From: Candidatus Pantoea gossypiicola
GTDB lineage: Bacteria > Pseudomonadota > Gammaproteobacteria > Enterobacterales > Enterobacteriaceae
NCBI RefSeq assembly: GCF_008632075.1
Contig: NZ_VWVM01000004.1
Location: forward strand, 248,001 to 312,000
DNA: 64,000 nt
Direction: 5' to 3'
Shown here: positions 16,436 to 24,953 of the stretch, in pieces
Position numbering within the stretch: position 1 is the stretch's first letter
Layout: each line of letters starts with the position of its first letter
Program-made: the position numbers and the translations under genes
The notes under the pieces: model-generated
The model's input: only the letters and a program-made list of their open reading frames with translations
What the model was told of the DNA's origin: nothing
Database searches by the model: none

Positions 16436-17503
16436 TTATTCCGGAATCACTTTTTCCGCTTTCAGCTTATCAAACAGCTGCGTAAAGGAGTCCAGCGTAC
16501 TGCGGTAGCCGGTAAAGCCCGCTTTACGGCTCTTACTCATGTCGGTAAAAGCTTCCATTGGGCGGCCCAGGTCGGCATCGGTATGCCACCACGACGCCAG
16601 CTTAGTGACATCGGCCTCACGCAGCTGATGCTGTTCTGCAATCGCCTGCCATGCGCTCTCAGCTTCCTGCATGCGATTTTCCAGCGGCATCATCTGCGCC
16701 GGGTAATCTGCGGCTTCGATACCGAAGTAGTCAGCCAGTTTTGGCCACATCCAGTTCCAGCGGAACACATCGCCATTGACCGCGTTGAAATCCTGATTCG
16801 CGGCATTCGGTGACGTTGCCGCCCAATGCAGTTGCTCAGCCAGCAGACCCGCATCAGTCATATCTGCTATCCCGTTCCACTGCTCCGGCGAACCCGGGAA
16901 GATAAACGGCCAGCCCTTCTCTTTGCACAATGTTGCATAAACCGCCAGCGTCTGCCCCATGTTCATCGCGTTGCCTACGGCATAGCCGATGATGGTATGC
17001 GGACGGTGCACGCTCCAGCGATAGTCATACTTCTCTGCGCCCGCGAACACTTCATCTTCCTGCGCATAGTAGAAGTTATCGACCGGCTGACGCCCCTGCT
17101 CTTCACGGAACGGCGTAACCGGCACGGCACCTTTGCCGTACGCTTCAAACGGACCAAGGTAGTGTTTCAGTCCGGTCACCAGCGCGACGTGCGAACCTTT
17201 GAGACGATCGCCCAGTGCTTCAATCACGTTGCGAACCATGCCGCCGTTAACGCGGATGTTCTCTTTCTCATTTTCCTGACGCGCCCAGACGCTGAAGAAC
17301 AGCGCATCCGGTTTAACCTCTTTCAGTGCGTCACGGACAGCGTCTGCATCGGTCAGATCGGCTGTCAGGCTGGTTGCGCCTTCAGGTACGGCACCACGTC
17401 CGCGTGACAGGCCACTGACCTGCCAGCCTTCCTGCTGTAATTTATCTGCCAGTGCGCGACCAATAACGCCGCTGATGCCCACAATCAAAGCGTGCTTTTT
17501 CAT
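16436..17503 (-). CDS. PRISE-family (progesterone 5-beta-reductase/iridoid synthase-like) enone reductase
   Basis: A 355-residue atypical SDR. The family signatures are all present: LIVGISGVIGRALAD at the N-terminus, VTGLKHYLGPFE with the catalytic-type Lys113, NFYYAQEDEVF with Tyr145/146, and WSVHRPHTIIGY. PRISE enzymes of plants reduce the carbon-carbon double bond of activated enones using NADPH; bacterial members are known from genomes and are less studied. The gene is divergent from a LysR regulator whose start is 101 bases away, a common arrangement in which the regulator controls its neighbour. The natural substrate is unknown; detoxification of plant-derived enones is a guess fitting a plant-associated genus. 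Confidence 0.85.
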   Translation of the reverse strand: MKKHALIVGISGVIGRALADKLQQEGWQVSGLSRGRGAVPEGATSLTADLTDADAVRDALKEVKPDALFFSVWARQENEKENIRVNGGMVRNVIEALGDRLKGSHVALVTGLKHYLGPFEAYGKGAVPVTPFREEQGRQPVDNFYYAQEDEVFAGAEKYDYRWSVHRPHTIIGYAVGNAMNMGQTLAVYATLCKEKGWPFIFPGSPEQWNGIADMTDAGLLAEQLHWAATSPNAANQDFNAVNGDVFRWNWMWPKLADYFGIEAADYPAQMMPLENRMQEAESAWQAIAEQHQLREADVTKLASWWHTDADLGRPMEAFTDMSKSRKAGFTGYRSTLDSFTQLFDKLKAEKVIPE

Positions 17504-17603
17504 TTGATTTCTCCTCGTTTTGCGTAATGCTAAGCCTAATAGAGAATTCAGTTCTTATCTCTGGCATTAATTCACAGCATTCTCAACCTGAGTTCACTAA
17601 TCC

Positions 17604-18506
17604 ATGCACGATCATCGCCTCAAAGATATTCTGCCGTTTGTCGCCAGCGTGGAGTGTGGCAGCTTCACCGCCGCGGCTGAACGTCTGCACGTGACCGGCT
17701 CGGCGGTCAGCAAAAGCGTCAGCCGTCTGGAGACGCGCTTAGGCTCGCGGCTGCTGGAGCGCACCACACGTAGCCTGAATCTGACCGACGCGGGCAGCGC
17801 CTATTATCAGACCTGTCTGCGGGTTCTGGAGGATCTGGCCGAAGCCGAAGCGGTACTGGCGGCTCAGCGCACCATTCCTTCCGGCCGGCTGCGCCTGGCG
17901 GTGCCCACCACCTATGGCCGCCTCAACGTCATGCCGCTGCTGATGCCCTTCTGCCAGCAAAATCCGGAGCTGGCACTGAGCCTGAGTTTGTCCGATCGCT
18001 TTGTTGACCTGTTTGAGGAAGGCGTGGATGTGGCGGTTCGGATTGGCGGTGCGCCCGACCTTCCCGCGTCGCTGGGCTGGCGTAACATGGGTCGCGAGAA
18101 GATGCAGTTCTGCGCCTCTCCCGCTTATCTGACCCGCGAGGGGCGTCCGGAGAATGAGTCAGCGTTGCTGAACCATCCCGCCATTCTTTATGAGCGCGTG
18201 GATGGCACAACCAAACCCTGGCTGTTTACTACCGAAGATGGTCAGCCCCACTGGCGCGACGTTTCCTACCGGCTGGCGCTGGGCGACGTCGATGCACAGC
18301 TTCAGGCAGTCATTGCCGGGCTGGGTGTCGCGCAGATGCCCTCCTGGCTGATTCAGCGCGCCGTGGCAGCAGGTGAACTGGAGATTATTTTGCCGGCGTT
18401 GCAGCCCGACGGTCTGACGCTGAGCGTGGTGTGGCCACGACGCAAACAGTTCCTGCCTAAAGTCGATGCGCTCTTGTCGGCGCTAAGTGTCCTCGCCATT
18501 CGCTGA
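17604..18506 (+). CDS. LysR-family transcriptional regulator
   Basis: A 300-residue LysR regulator. The N-terminal winged helix-turn-helix covers about residues 6-65 (FVASVECGSFTAAAERLHV and SRLETRLGSRLLERTTRSL), followed by an effector-binding domain (GRLRLAVPTTYGR, VDVAVRIGGAPDLPAS). The HTH subtype is the common YafC/DmlR-like one. It is divergent from the PRISE-family reductase, which is its most likely target. The effector is unknown. Confidence 0.9.
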   Translation: MHDHRLKDILPFVASVECGSFTAAAERLHVTGSAVSKSVSRLETRLGSRLLERTTRSLNLTDAGSAYYQTCLRVLEDLAEAEAVLAAQRTIPSGRLRLAVPTTYGRLNVMPLLMPFCQQNPELALSLSLSDRFVDLFEEGVDVAVRIGGAPDLPASLGWRNMGREKMQFCASPAYLTREGRPENESALLNHPAILYERVDGTTKPWLFTTEDGQPHWRDVSYRLALGDVDAQLQAVIAGLGVAQMPSWLIQRAVAAGELEIILPALQPDGLTLSVVWPRRKQFLPKVDALLSALSVLAIR

Positions 18507-18826
18507 CACCGGCCTGTTTCTGATTACTGCGGTCAGGATATTTCATTCTGGCCCTTTTTATTTTCTTTTTACGGACGTGCATTCCTCTCCGTTCTTCCCC
18601 GTCTGAAATACCTCAATCTGGTATTAACCCAAATAATCCCCTTAAGTTTAAAGGGTTTATTTTCGATTTGATGGAATCCCATCAAAATAAAAATGGCGGA
18701 AGGCTTGAGCTCACATAATGAAAACTAAGTTTCAAATATAATTTAACCCGAAATAAAAATACCAGTAGGGTGATGGCTTCTTCATGTTCTGACGTTTTGT
18801 CTTTGTTGTTATTACCAGGAGTATTC
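18507..18826. promoter_or_regulatory. Intergenic region before the inositol-type operon, with an inverted repeat
   Basis: No gene is supported in these 320 bases. A perfect 8-bp inverted repeat TTTGATGG-AATC-CCATCAAA lies at 18667-18686 in an AT-rich stretch 140 bases before the transporter start, and is a candidate operator. Confidence 0.5.
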
Positions 18827-20269
18827 ATGGAAAAAGAACTTTATATCTCGTCGAACCCGGCCTCCGGTCCGAATAGCGCCACCCGCACCGAGCCTTTTGT
18901 GAAGATTATTGCGCTGGTCGCCACCCTGGGTGGATTGCTGTTTGGTTATGACACGGGCGTAGTCTCGGGCGCGCTACTGTTTATGCGTGGCGATTTGCAT
19001 CTCACCCCTTTTACGACCGGGCTGGTCACCAGCTCCCTGCTGTTTGGTGCCGCCTTTGGCGCGCTGGCGGCCGGTCACCTGGCAGATGGCCTGGGCAGAC
19101 GTCGCATCATCATTGCGCTGGCACTGATTTTCGCCTTTGGCGCTGTCGGCTCCGCCCTGGCACCGGATGTCACCTGGATGATCGCCTCACGCCTGTTCCT
19201 GGGCTTTGCCGTGGGCGGTGCCGCAGCCACCGTGCCAGTCTATATCGCAGAGATCGCCCCTGCCAATAAACGCGGCCAGCTGGTCACCCTGCAGGAGCTG
19301 ATGATCGTCAGCGGTCAGCTGCTGGCATACATCTCAAACGCCACCTTTAACGATATCTGGGGCGGTGAAAATACCTGGCGCTGGATGCTGGCGCTGTCGA
19401 TCGTTCCCGCCGTTCTGCTCTGGATCGGCATGATATTTATGCCTGAAACCCCGCGCTGGCATGTGATGAAAGGCCGCAGTCAGGCTGCGCGTGAGGTGCT
19501 GGAAAAAACCCGCGCTGCTGAAGATGTGGAGTGGGAACTGGAAGAAATTGAAGAAACCATCGAAGAGAACCGTCAGCAAGGTAAAGGCCGCCTGCGCGAC
19601 CTCGCGACGCCCTGGCTGATGAAAATCTTCCTGCTGGGCGTGGGTATCGCCGCGATTCAGCAGCTGACCGGCGTCAATACCATCATGTATTACGCGCCCA
19701 CCATGCTGACCGCCGCCGGACTCAGCAACGATGCCGCGCTGTTTGCCACCATTGCTAATGGTGTGATTTCGGTGGTGATGACGCTGGTGGGTATCTGGCT
19801 AATCGGCAAAACGGGACGTCGCCCGCTGGTTTTAATCGGGCAAATGGGCTGCACCTGCTGCCTGTTCTTTATCGGGCTGGTCTGCTGGCTGATGCCGGAA
19901 TACATCAATGGCGCGGTCAACCTGCTGCGGGCTTATCTGGTGCTGGCGGGCATGCTGATGTTTCTCTGCTTCCAGCAGGGCGCACTGTCACCGGTCACCT
20001 GGCTGTTGCTGTCGGAAATTTTCCCGGCCAGGATGCGCGGCATCTGCATGGGCGGCGCGGTCTTCTCGTTGTGGATTGCGAATTTTGCCATCTCAATGGC
20101 CTTCCCGCTGTTATTAGCGGCATTCGGTCTGGCCGGTGCCTTCTTTATATTCGCCCTGATAGGCATCGGCGGTTCTGTATTTGTTGTGAAGCTTATTCCC
20201 GAGACCCGGGGAAGAAGTCTTGAGCAGGTCGAGCACTATTTCTATGCGCTCTATAACGGCAAAAAATAA
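18827..20269 (+). CDS. MFS sugar porter, IolT-like inositol/sugar:H+ symporter
   Basis: A 480-residue, 12-helix transporter of the sugar porter family. Family motifs are LLFGYDTGVVSGAL in helix 1, ADGLGRRR in the 2-3 loop, PETPRWHVMKGR before the central loop, QQLTGVNTIMYYAP in helix 7 and PETRGRSLEQVE at the C-terminus. The closest recognisable relatives are the IolT-type inositol transporters and the XylE/GalP group. The start is ATG 18827, preceded by CAGGAG; an upstream ATG at 18770 has no such site. It is followed by a TIM-barrel protein and an IolG-like dehydrogenase on the same strand, which argues for inositol or a related cyclitol as substrate. Confidence 0.88.
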   Translation: MEKELYISSNPASGPNSATRTEPFVKIIALVATLGGLLFGYDTGVVSGALLFMRGDLHLTPFTTGLVTSSLLFGAAFGALAAGHLADGLGRRRIIIALALIFAFGAVGSALAPDVTWMIASRLFLGFAVGGAAATVPVYIAEIAPANKRGQLVTLQELMIVSGQLLAYISNATFNDIWGGENTWRWMLALSIVPAVLLWIGMIFMPETPRWHVMKGRSQAAREVLEKTRAAEDVEWELEEIEETIEENRQQGKGRLRDLATPWLMKIFLLGVGIAAIQQLTGVNTIMYYAPTMLTAAGLSNDAALFATIANGVISVVMTLVGIWLIGKTGRRPLVLIGQMGCTCCLFFIGLVCWLMPEYINGAVNLLRAYLVLAGMLMFLCFQQGALSPVTWLLLSEIFPARMRGICMGGAVFSLWIANFAISMAFPLLLAAFGLAGAFFIFALIGIGGSVFVVKLIPETRGRSLEQVEHYFYALYNGKK

Positions 20270-20301
20270 CCTTTGCCTGCTCTGTATTAAATAACGGCCC
20301 G

Positions 20302-20318
20302 CGTCATGAGGCATGACG
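20302..20318 (+). repeat. Intercistronic hairpin CGTCATG-AGG-CATGACG
   Basis: A perfect 7-bp stem with a 3-base loop lies in the 94-base gap between the transporter and TIM-barrel genes. It may stabilise the transporter mRNA or be an operator. Confidence 0.45.
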
Positions 20319-20363
20319 ACCCGACCGCCCTTAGCACTGCACCCATAATTTAAGGAAAATGTT

Positions 20364-21191
20364 ATGAGCCTGAATATTCCCAATGCACGCTTTTGCGTCA
20401 ATCGTAAAATAGCGCCCAGCCTGAGTATCCCGCAGTTTTTTAAACTGGTCAGCCAGCTCGGCATTCACAACGTCGAATTGCGCAATGATATGCCCAGCGG
20501 ACGCGTCACCGACGATCTCAGCGGTGATGAGGTAAAAGCGCTGGCACGCGAGTCAGGCATCCGGATTGTCACCATCAATGCGCTCTACCCGTTTAACCAA
20601 CTGAATGAAGAGGTGCTGCAACGCGCCCGCCAGCTGTTAAGCGATGCGCAGGCTGTCGGCGCAGAATCACTGGTGCTCTGCCCGCTTAATGACGGTACGC
20701 CCATCAGCGCCGCCGACACTATTAGCGCGCTGAAAACGCTGGCCCCGCTGTTCGCAGACGCAGGCATTCAGGGGCTGGTTGAGCCGCTCGGCTTTCCACA
20801 AAGCTCACTGCGTTCAGCAACCCAGGCGCAGACGCTAATCCGCGAAGCGGGCGTGCCATTCCGCTTGCTGATCGACACCTTCCATCATCATCTGTTTGAG
20901 GATGCGGAGCAGACCTTTGAGCAGGAAATCGACATTCAGCAAATCGGTCTGGTTCACCTCTCCGGCGTCACCGATCCGCGCCCGGTCAGCGAACTCACCG
21001 ACGAAGAGCGCATCATGCTCACCGCAGATGACAGATTGCGCAGCAAACAACAGGTAGAGCGGCTGGAGAAGATGGGCTACACCGGCCTTTATGCCTTTGA
21101 GCCGTTCTCATCCGTGATGAGCAGCTGGCAGGAAGCGGACATCAGCCGCGAAATTCGCAACAGCATCCAGCTGTTAAATCACTCAGCGTAA
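20364..21191 (+). CDS. Xylose-isomerase-like TIM-barrel protein (IolI-type isomerase/epimerase)
   Basis: A 275-residue protein of the AP-endonuclease-2/xylose-isomerase-like TIM barrel fold. It shows the metal-ligand pattern of sugar isomerases: [15 protein letters not shown] (Glu), [13 protein letters not shown] (Asp and His cluster), [11 protein letters not shown] (His) and YAFEPFSS (Glu) near the end. In inositol gene clusters such proteins act as inosose isomerases (IolI) or dehydratases (IolE); this one resembles IolI more in length. It lies 10 bases upstream of the IolG-like gene, so they are surely co-transcribed. The reaction is inferred. Confidence 0.78.
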   Translation: MSLNIPNARFCVNRKIAPSLSIPQFFKLVSQLGIHNVELRNDMPSGRVTDDLSGDEVKALARESGIRIVTINALYPFNQLNEEVLQRARQLLSDAQAVGAESLVLCPLNDGTPISAADTISALKTLAPLFADAGIQGLVEPLGFPQSSLRSATQAQTLIREAGVPFRLLIDTFHHHLFEDAEQTFEQEIDIQQIGLVHLSGVTDPRPVSELTDEERIMLTADDRLRSKQQVERLEKMGYTGLYAFEPFSSVMSSWQEADISREIRNSIQLLNHSA

Positions 21192-21201
21192 GGTAATCAT
21201 C

Positions 21202-22212
21202 ATGACAATTAACATTGGTGTTATCGGCACCGGCGCAATAGGCCGCGAACATATCCGCCGTTGCAGCACCGTTTTACAGAATGCACGCGTGGTGGCACTC
21301 AACGACATCAACCGCGATAACTGCCAGCAGATTGTTGACGAACTGACGCCGGAAGCGCGCATTTATGACAATGCGATTGATCTGATCAACGACCCGCAGG
21401 TTAACGCGGTGCTGGTTACTTCCTGGGGTCCGACGCACGAAGCCTTTGTGCTGGCCTGTATCGAGGCGGGTAAAGCGGTGTTCTGTGAAAAACCGCTGGC
21501 CGTTACCGCACAGGGCTGCATGAATATTGTGGAAGCAGAGATCAACGCAGGGCGGCAGCTGGTGCAGGTCGGCTTTATGCGCCCTTATGACAGCGGCTAT
21601 CGTGCACTGAAAGCGGTGATCGACAGCGGCGAAATTGGTGAGCCTTTAATGCTGCACTGCGCGCACCGCAATCCGGAAGTGGGCGACAGCTACACCACCG
21701 ATATGGCGATCACTGACACATTGATCCATGAACTGGACGTGCTGCGCTGGCTGCTGAATGATGACTATGCCAGCGTTCAGGTGATCTTCCCGCGCAAAAC
21801 CCGTAAGGCGTCGTCCCACCTGCGCGATCCGCAAATCGTGCTGCTGGAGACCACCAAAGGCGCACGCATTGATGTCGAAATTTTCGTGAACTGTGAATAT
21901 GGTTACGACATACAGTGTGAAGTAGTGGGTGAAAGCGGCATTGCCCGCCTGCCGGAACCGGTTTCGGTGCAACTGCGCAGCGCGGCAAAGCTCTCAACGA
22001 CCATTCTGACGGACTGGAAAAAGCGCTTTATTGATGCCTATGACGTGGAGTTGCAGGCCTTTATCAACAACGTCATCAGCGGTGAGATGACCGGTCCCTC
22101 CGCGTGGGATGGCTATGCCGCTGCCGTAGCCGCCGATGCCTGCGTCGCGGCGCAAACGTCAGGCGGGATCGTGCCGGTTACTATGCCAGCCAGACCCGCC
22201 TTTTATCGCTGA
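21202..22212 (+). CDS. iolG: Gfo/Idh/MocA-family inositol 2-dehydrogenase-like enzyme
   Basis: NAD-dependent oxidoreductase of 336 residues. The Rossmann domain opens [16 protein letters not shown], the catalytic lysine is Lys97 in FCEKPLA, and the other two catalytic residues of inositol dehydrogenase fall at the expected places, Asp172 and His176 in [10 protein letters not shown]. These positions equal those of Bacillus subtilis IolG, which oxidises myo-inositol to scyllo-inosose. The transporter and TIM-barrel neighbours support inositol or another cyclitol. The remaining Iol enzymes (dehydratase, hydrolase, kinase, aldolase) are not in the window, so the pathway is incomplete here. The gene symbol is given by analogy. 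Confidence 0.8.
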   Translation: MTINIGVIGTGAIGREHIRRCSTVLQNARVVALNDINRDNCQQIVDELTPEARIYDNAIDLINDPQVNAVLVTSWGPTHEAFVLACIEAGKAVFCEKPLAVTAQGCMNIVEAEINAGRQLVQVGFMRPYDSGYRALKAVIDSGEIGEPLMLHCAHRNPEVGDSYTTDMAITDTLIHELDVLRWLLNDDYASVQVIFPRKTRKASSHLRDPQIVLLETTKGARIDVEIFVNCEYGYDIQCEVVGESGIARLPEPVSVQLRSAAKLSTTILTDWKKRFIDAYDVELQAFINNVISGEMTGPSAWDGYAAAVAADACVAAQTSGGIVPVTMPARPAFYR

Positions 22213-22221
22213 CAGGCAAAA

Positions 22222-22244
22222 TGCACGGTGGATCCCACCGTGCA
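22222..22244 (+). terminator. Strong hairpin after the iolG-like gene
   Basis: TGCACGGTGG and CCACCGTGCA form a perfect 10-bp stem with a 3-base loop, 10 bases after the stop. No T-run follows, so termination is uncertain. Confidence 0.55.
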
Positions 22245-22346
22245 CTCCGCTATCCCGGCCCCCTTTTCAGCGACGCTACCCGCTATGGATAAGCAGGCGA
22301 TCCGCTATGTTAAAGGCGGGCCGTAAAATTACGCGACCGCTGAAAA

Positions 22347-22826
22347 TTACGGCGCGGTGATGACAATGGCCACGCGCCGGTTCTGCGCACGCCCCTGCGC
22401 ACTATTGTTGCTGGCAACTGGTGCACTCATGCCCAATCCACGCGTCACAACATTTTCACGCGGTATTGCCGCCCCTTCCGCCCACTGAGCCGCGACCGCG
22501 TTCGCTCTTTTCAACGACAGCTGCTGGTTATAATCCGTCTTGCCGTAATTGTCGGTGTGCCCATCTATGCGGACATGCTCAATACCGGTCGACGCCAGAC
22601 TTTTCGCCATCCCCTGAATGGTGAGCTTACTGGAGGGTGTCAGCTCTGATTCATTTACACCAAACAGGATCTTATCAGATAAGCCTAATCCCCAGCCTTC
22701 CATGTTCTGCGTGAATCCGGCGCTTTTCATCGCTGCGATTTGCGCGTCGCTAAAACGCGCTTTTGACTGACAACCGACCAGCGCCAGCGTAACCAATAGC
22801 AGGGAAAGGTTTTTTTTCATATTCAC
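22347..22826 (-). CDS. yfiB: OmpA-like lipoprotein YfiB
   Basis: A 159-residue outer-membrane lipoprotein. The signal peptide ends in a lipobox (LALVGC), and the OmpA/Pal peptidoglycan-binding domain covers about residues 50-158 with IDGHTDNYGKTDYNQQLSL and GRAQNRRVAIVI. It is the third gene of a yfiR-dgcN-yfiB operon and its start overlaps the end of dgcN. In Pseudomonas aeruginosa YfiB sequesters YfiR at the outer membrane and thereby releases the cyclase. The same circuit is inferred here. Confidence 0.88.
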   Translation of the reverse strand: MNMKKNLSLLLVTLALVGCQSKARFSDAQIAAMKSAGFTQNMEGWGLGLSDKILFGVNESELTPSSKLTIQGMAKSLASTGIEHVRIDGHTDNYGKTDYNQQLSLKRANAVAAQWAEGAAIPRENVVTRGLGMSAPVASNNSAQGRAQNRRVAIVITAP

Positions 22827-24040
22827 GCCCTATTTTTTCGCTTGTTTTTATACATATTCATATCAGCACGTTCGAGAATCGATTCAACCGTATCACCAGG
22901 CTGTGACCAGGCGTAGCCAATGGTCACCGAGGTCGTAACAGGCATATTATCTGTAATAAGAATGTGTTCCCTGAGAGCGTTATGAATGCCCTGCATGAGC
23001 TGCTGTAATTGCGCCTCACTCGTCCGGCTGCTGACCAGCATGGCAAATTCATCGCCCCCTAATCGCGCGACGACATCCTGTTCAGACGCCAGCGATAAAA
23101 GACGCGATCCTATCGCTTTTAATACCTCATCTCCGGCGGCATGGCCCCAGTTATCATTGATGCTCTTGAAGCGATCGCCATCCAGAAACAGCAGCGCAAA
23201 ACGCTCGTGATTGTCTGGCTGATCAAGACGCTGTGTCAGGCGAGCAGAGAAGGCGCTGCGGTTGGCAAGACCGGTCAGCGGATCGGACAGTGCTTTAGCT
23301 GCCAGCGAGCGATTGTCACGCATCAGCGACGCCTTCAGTGATTGCATTTCCATCAGCAGGGAATTGAGGTCATCTGAAAAGAGCTGAAATTCTCTGATTG
23401 GGCCACCCGGAATACGCAGGGAAAAATCACCTGAATGAATCACATAGTGAATTGAACTGGTAATGGTGCGGAGCGACGCAATGATACCCCGATGCAGAAA
23501 TTCACTCAGCATGAGTGAAATAATCAGCACGCAGAGCATCCCAACGGAGAGGATCATAAATGAGTATTGGAGGAAACTCACCGCGCCGGTTACGGTGCCT
23601 TCCAGTATTAGCGTGCCAACAGCCGCGTCAGCATGAAGAATATCAACGTTAAGCGGTTTGTGATAAATCCACTCACGCAGCAACCGCGAAAACCATCCCG
23701 TCTGTTCCCGCTGTGCAATCCACTGGACCAGAACCATCTGATCCCGTGTAACCAGCTTCGCAGAAGCGTACATGCCTTCATTGCCAAGCCGTTCGATTTT
23801 ATTACGCGCATCGTAGCTGTCGGCAAAAACGGTTGCCGCGGTGAGCGTAGTACTTAGGGTCGAGCCGATTAATTCGAGGTTTCGTTTCTCATAATTTTTA
23901 ATAAAAAGCAGCGACGTCGATGAGAGCAACAGCCAGCACAACAGTAATATCACCGCCGAATTGATGGTGCTTATTTTGCGCAGTTTATTGCGGATGGATG
24001 ATTTATCGTGCTTTAGTTTATCGAATTTCATTTCATTCAC
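22823..24040 (-). CDS. dgcN: Membrane diguanylate cyclase DgcN/YfiN (TpbB)
   Basis: Makes cyclic di-GMP from GTP. The 405 residues contain a first membrane helix (about 27-49), a periplasmic CHASE8-type region, a second helix (about 158-180), a HAMP-like linker, and a GGDEF domain with the intact signature RLGGDEFAML (GGDEF at 328-332) and DPLTGLANRSAF. The RxxD inhibitory site usually found just before GGDEF is replaced by SEQD at 319-322, so product feedback may be weak. The operon order yfiR-dgcN-yfiB, with 8-base and 4-base overlaps, matches the YfiBNR system in which periplasmic YfiR inhibits the cyclase. Confidence 0.92.
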   Translation of the reverse strand: MNEMKFDKLKHDKSSIRNKLRKISTINSAVILLLCWLLLSSTSLLFIKNYEKRNLELIGSTLSTTLTAATVFADSYDARNKIERLGNEGMYASAKLVTRDQMVLVQWIAQREQTGWFSRLLREWIYHKPLNVDILHADAAVGTLILEGTVTGAVSFLQYSFMILSVGMLCVLIISLMLSEFLHRGIIASLRTITSSIHYVIHSGDFSLRIPGGPIREFQLFSDDLNSLLMEMQSLKASLMRDNRSLAAKALSDPLTGLANRSAFSARLTQRLDQPDNHERFALLFLDGDRFKSINDNWGHAAGDEVLKAIGSRLLSLASEQDVVARLGGDEFAMLVSSRTSEAQLQQLMQGIHNALREHILITDNMPVTTSVTIGYAWSQPGDTVESILERADMNMYKNKRKNRA

Positions 24041-24593
24041 TTCCCTCGCGGGAGAGCAAAAGTACTTCCGGATTCACTCTGACACCGCTTCTGGCAAGTG
24101 AATCGAGATTAACGGAAAAGTGCGTATGGTCAGGTTGAAAAATCAGGCAAAAAGCGGCACCCAGCGTGCACTCCGCATTGTTCTCTGCAAGGGTAAGCAC
24201 CGCTCTTCCTTTAAACTTCTCAATAATGTCCACCTGCTGCTGCGGTGTCTGATCGCCAAAATAAATGGCATCGCATCGATGCATCGCAGAATCACCTGCG
24301 CCCGCAAGATAGACAACGGTGAATGTCGCTGCCGCAGCAGCGCTGTTTTCCGGCAAAGAAAGATGGCGTGCTGAAGTAAAAACACATAATTCAGGCGGCT
24401 TATTTAAATTTTGCCAGTGGGCGAAACTGATGATGCCGCTGACGATACGATTAGCTTTATCATCCTTTATTCCGGCCAGCGCAATAGTGGGATGAAGACA
24501 CAGCAGAATAAATAGTGTCAGGGCGATCTGGCAGATGCGGCGCAGCAGAAGCAGCACATCTACGTTGTGATGAAGGTGATATTTATCGGTCAT
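24033..24593 (-). CDS. yfiR: YfiR-family periplasmic repressor of the cyclase
   Basis: A 186-residue YfiR/DUF4154-type protein. An N-terminal hydrophobic segment (about 22-41, ALTLFILLCLHPTIALA) is a signal peptide, and the mature protein has the family features KANRIVSGIISFAHW, LCVFTSA, and four cysteines that could form the two disulfides known in YfiR. It blocks DgcN from the periplasmic side and is released under reducing or envelope stress. The start is ATG 24593 with CCGGAAC upstream; a longer frame to 24644 adds 17 residues without support. Confidence 0.85.
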   Translation of the reverse strand: MTDKYHLHHNVDVLLLLRRICQIALTLFILLCLHPTIALAGIKDDKANRIVSGIISFAHWQNLNKPPELCVFTSARHLSLPENSAAAAATFTVVYLAGAGDSAMHRCDAIYFGDQTPQQQVDIIEKFKGRAVLTLAENNAECTLGAAFCLIFQPDHTHFSVNLDSLARSGVRVNPEVLLLSREGSE

Positions 24594-24953
24594 AATGCGT
24601 TCCGGTAATACTACGCACGGCAGGAGAGCTGAATAAGCGCGCAAATATTAACATAGCGCGGGTTACGCTTGCACACAGAATTTTCTTAGCTATAGATCAT
24701 TCTGCTTATACTTTCAGACAGGCTCATTCACGGAATATTCGTTGGTCGTAACGGCTTTTGATAGCGAAGGCCGAGAGAGGATTAACTTACTTCACCGGCT
24801 TTTTCTGGTGGGTGATTACGTCTCTCTTTTAGTGAAGCAATCCGCTCAGCTGTTCGTTTTAAGGCGCAGACTGAATTAAGACGCCTGTAATAACGTGATG
24901 CTGATAATGCATCGCCAGCGATATTCCGCAATTAACCTGTCCACCCAATACCC
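24594..24953. other. Intergenic region between yfiR and malT
   Basis: 360 bases on which I see no gene. The yfiR promoter should lie within it at about 24600-24720, where the sequence is AT-rich. No terminator for malT was clear. Confidence 0.4.
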
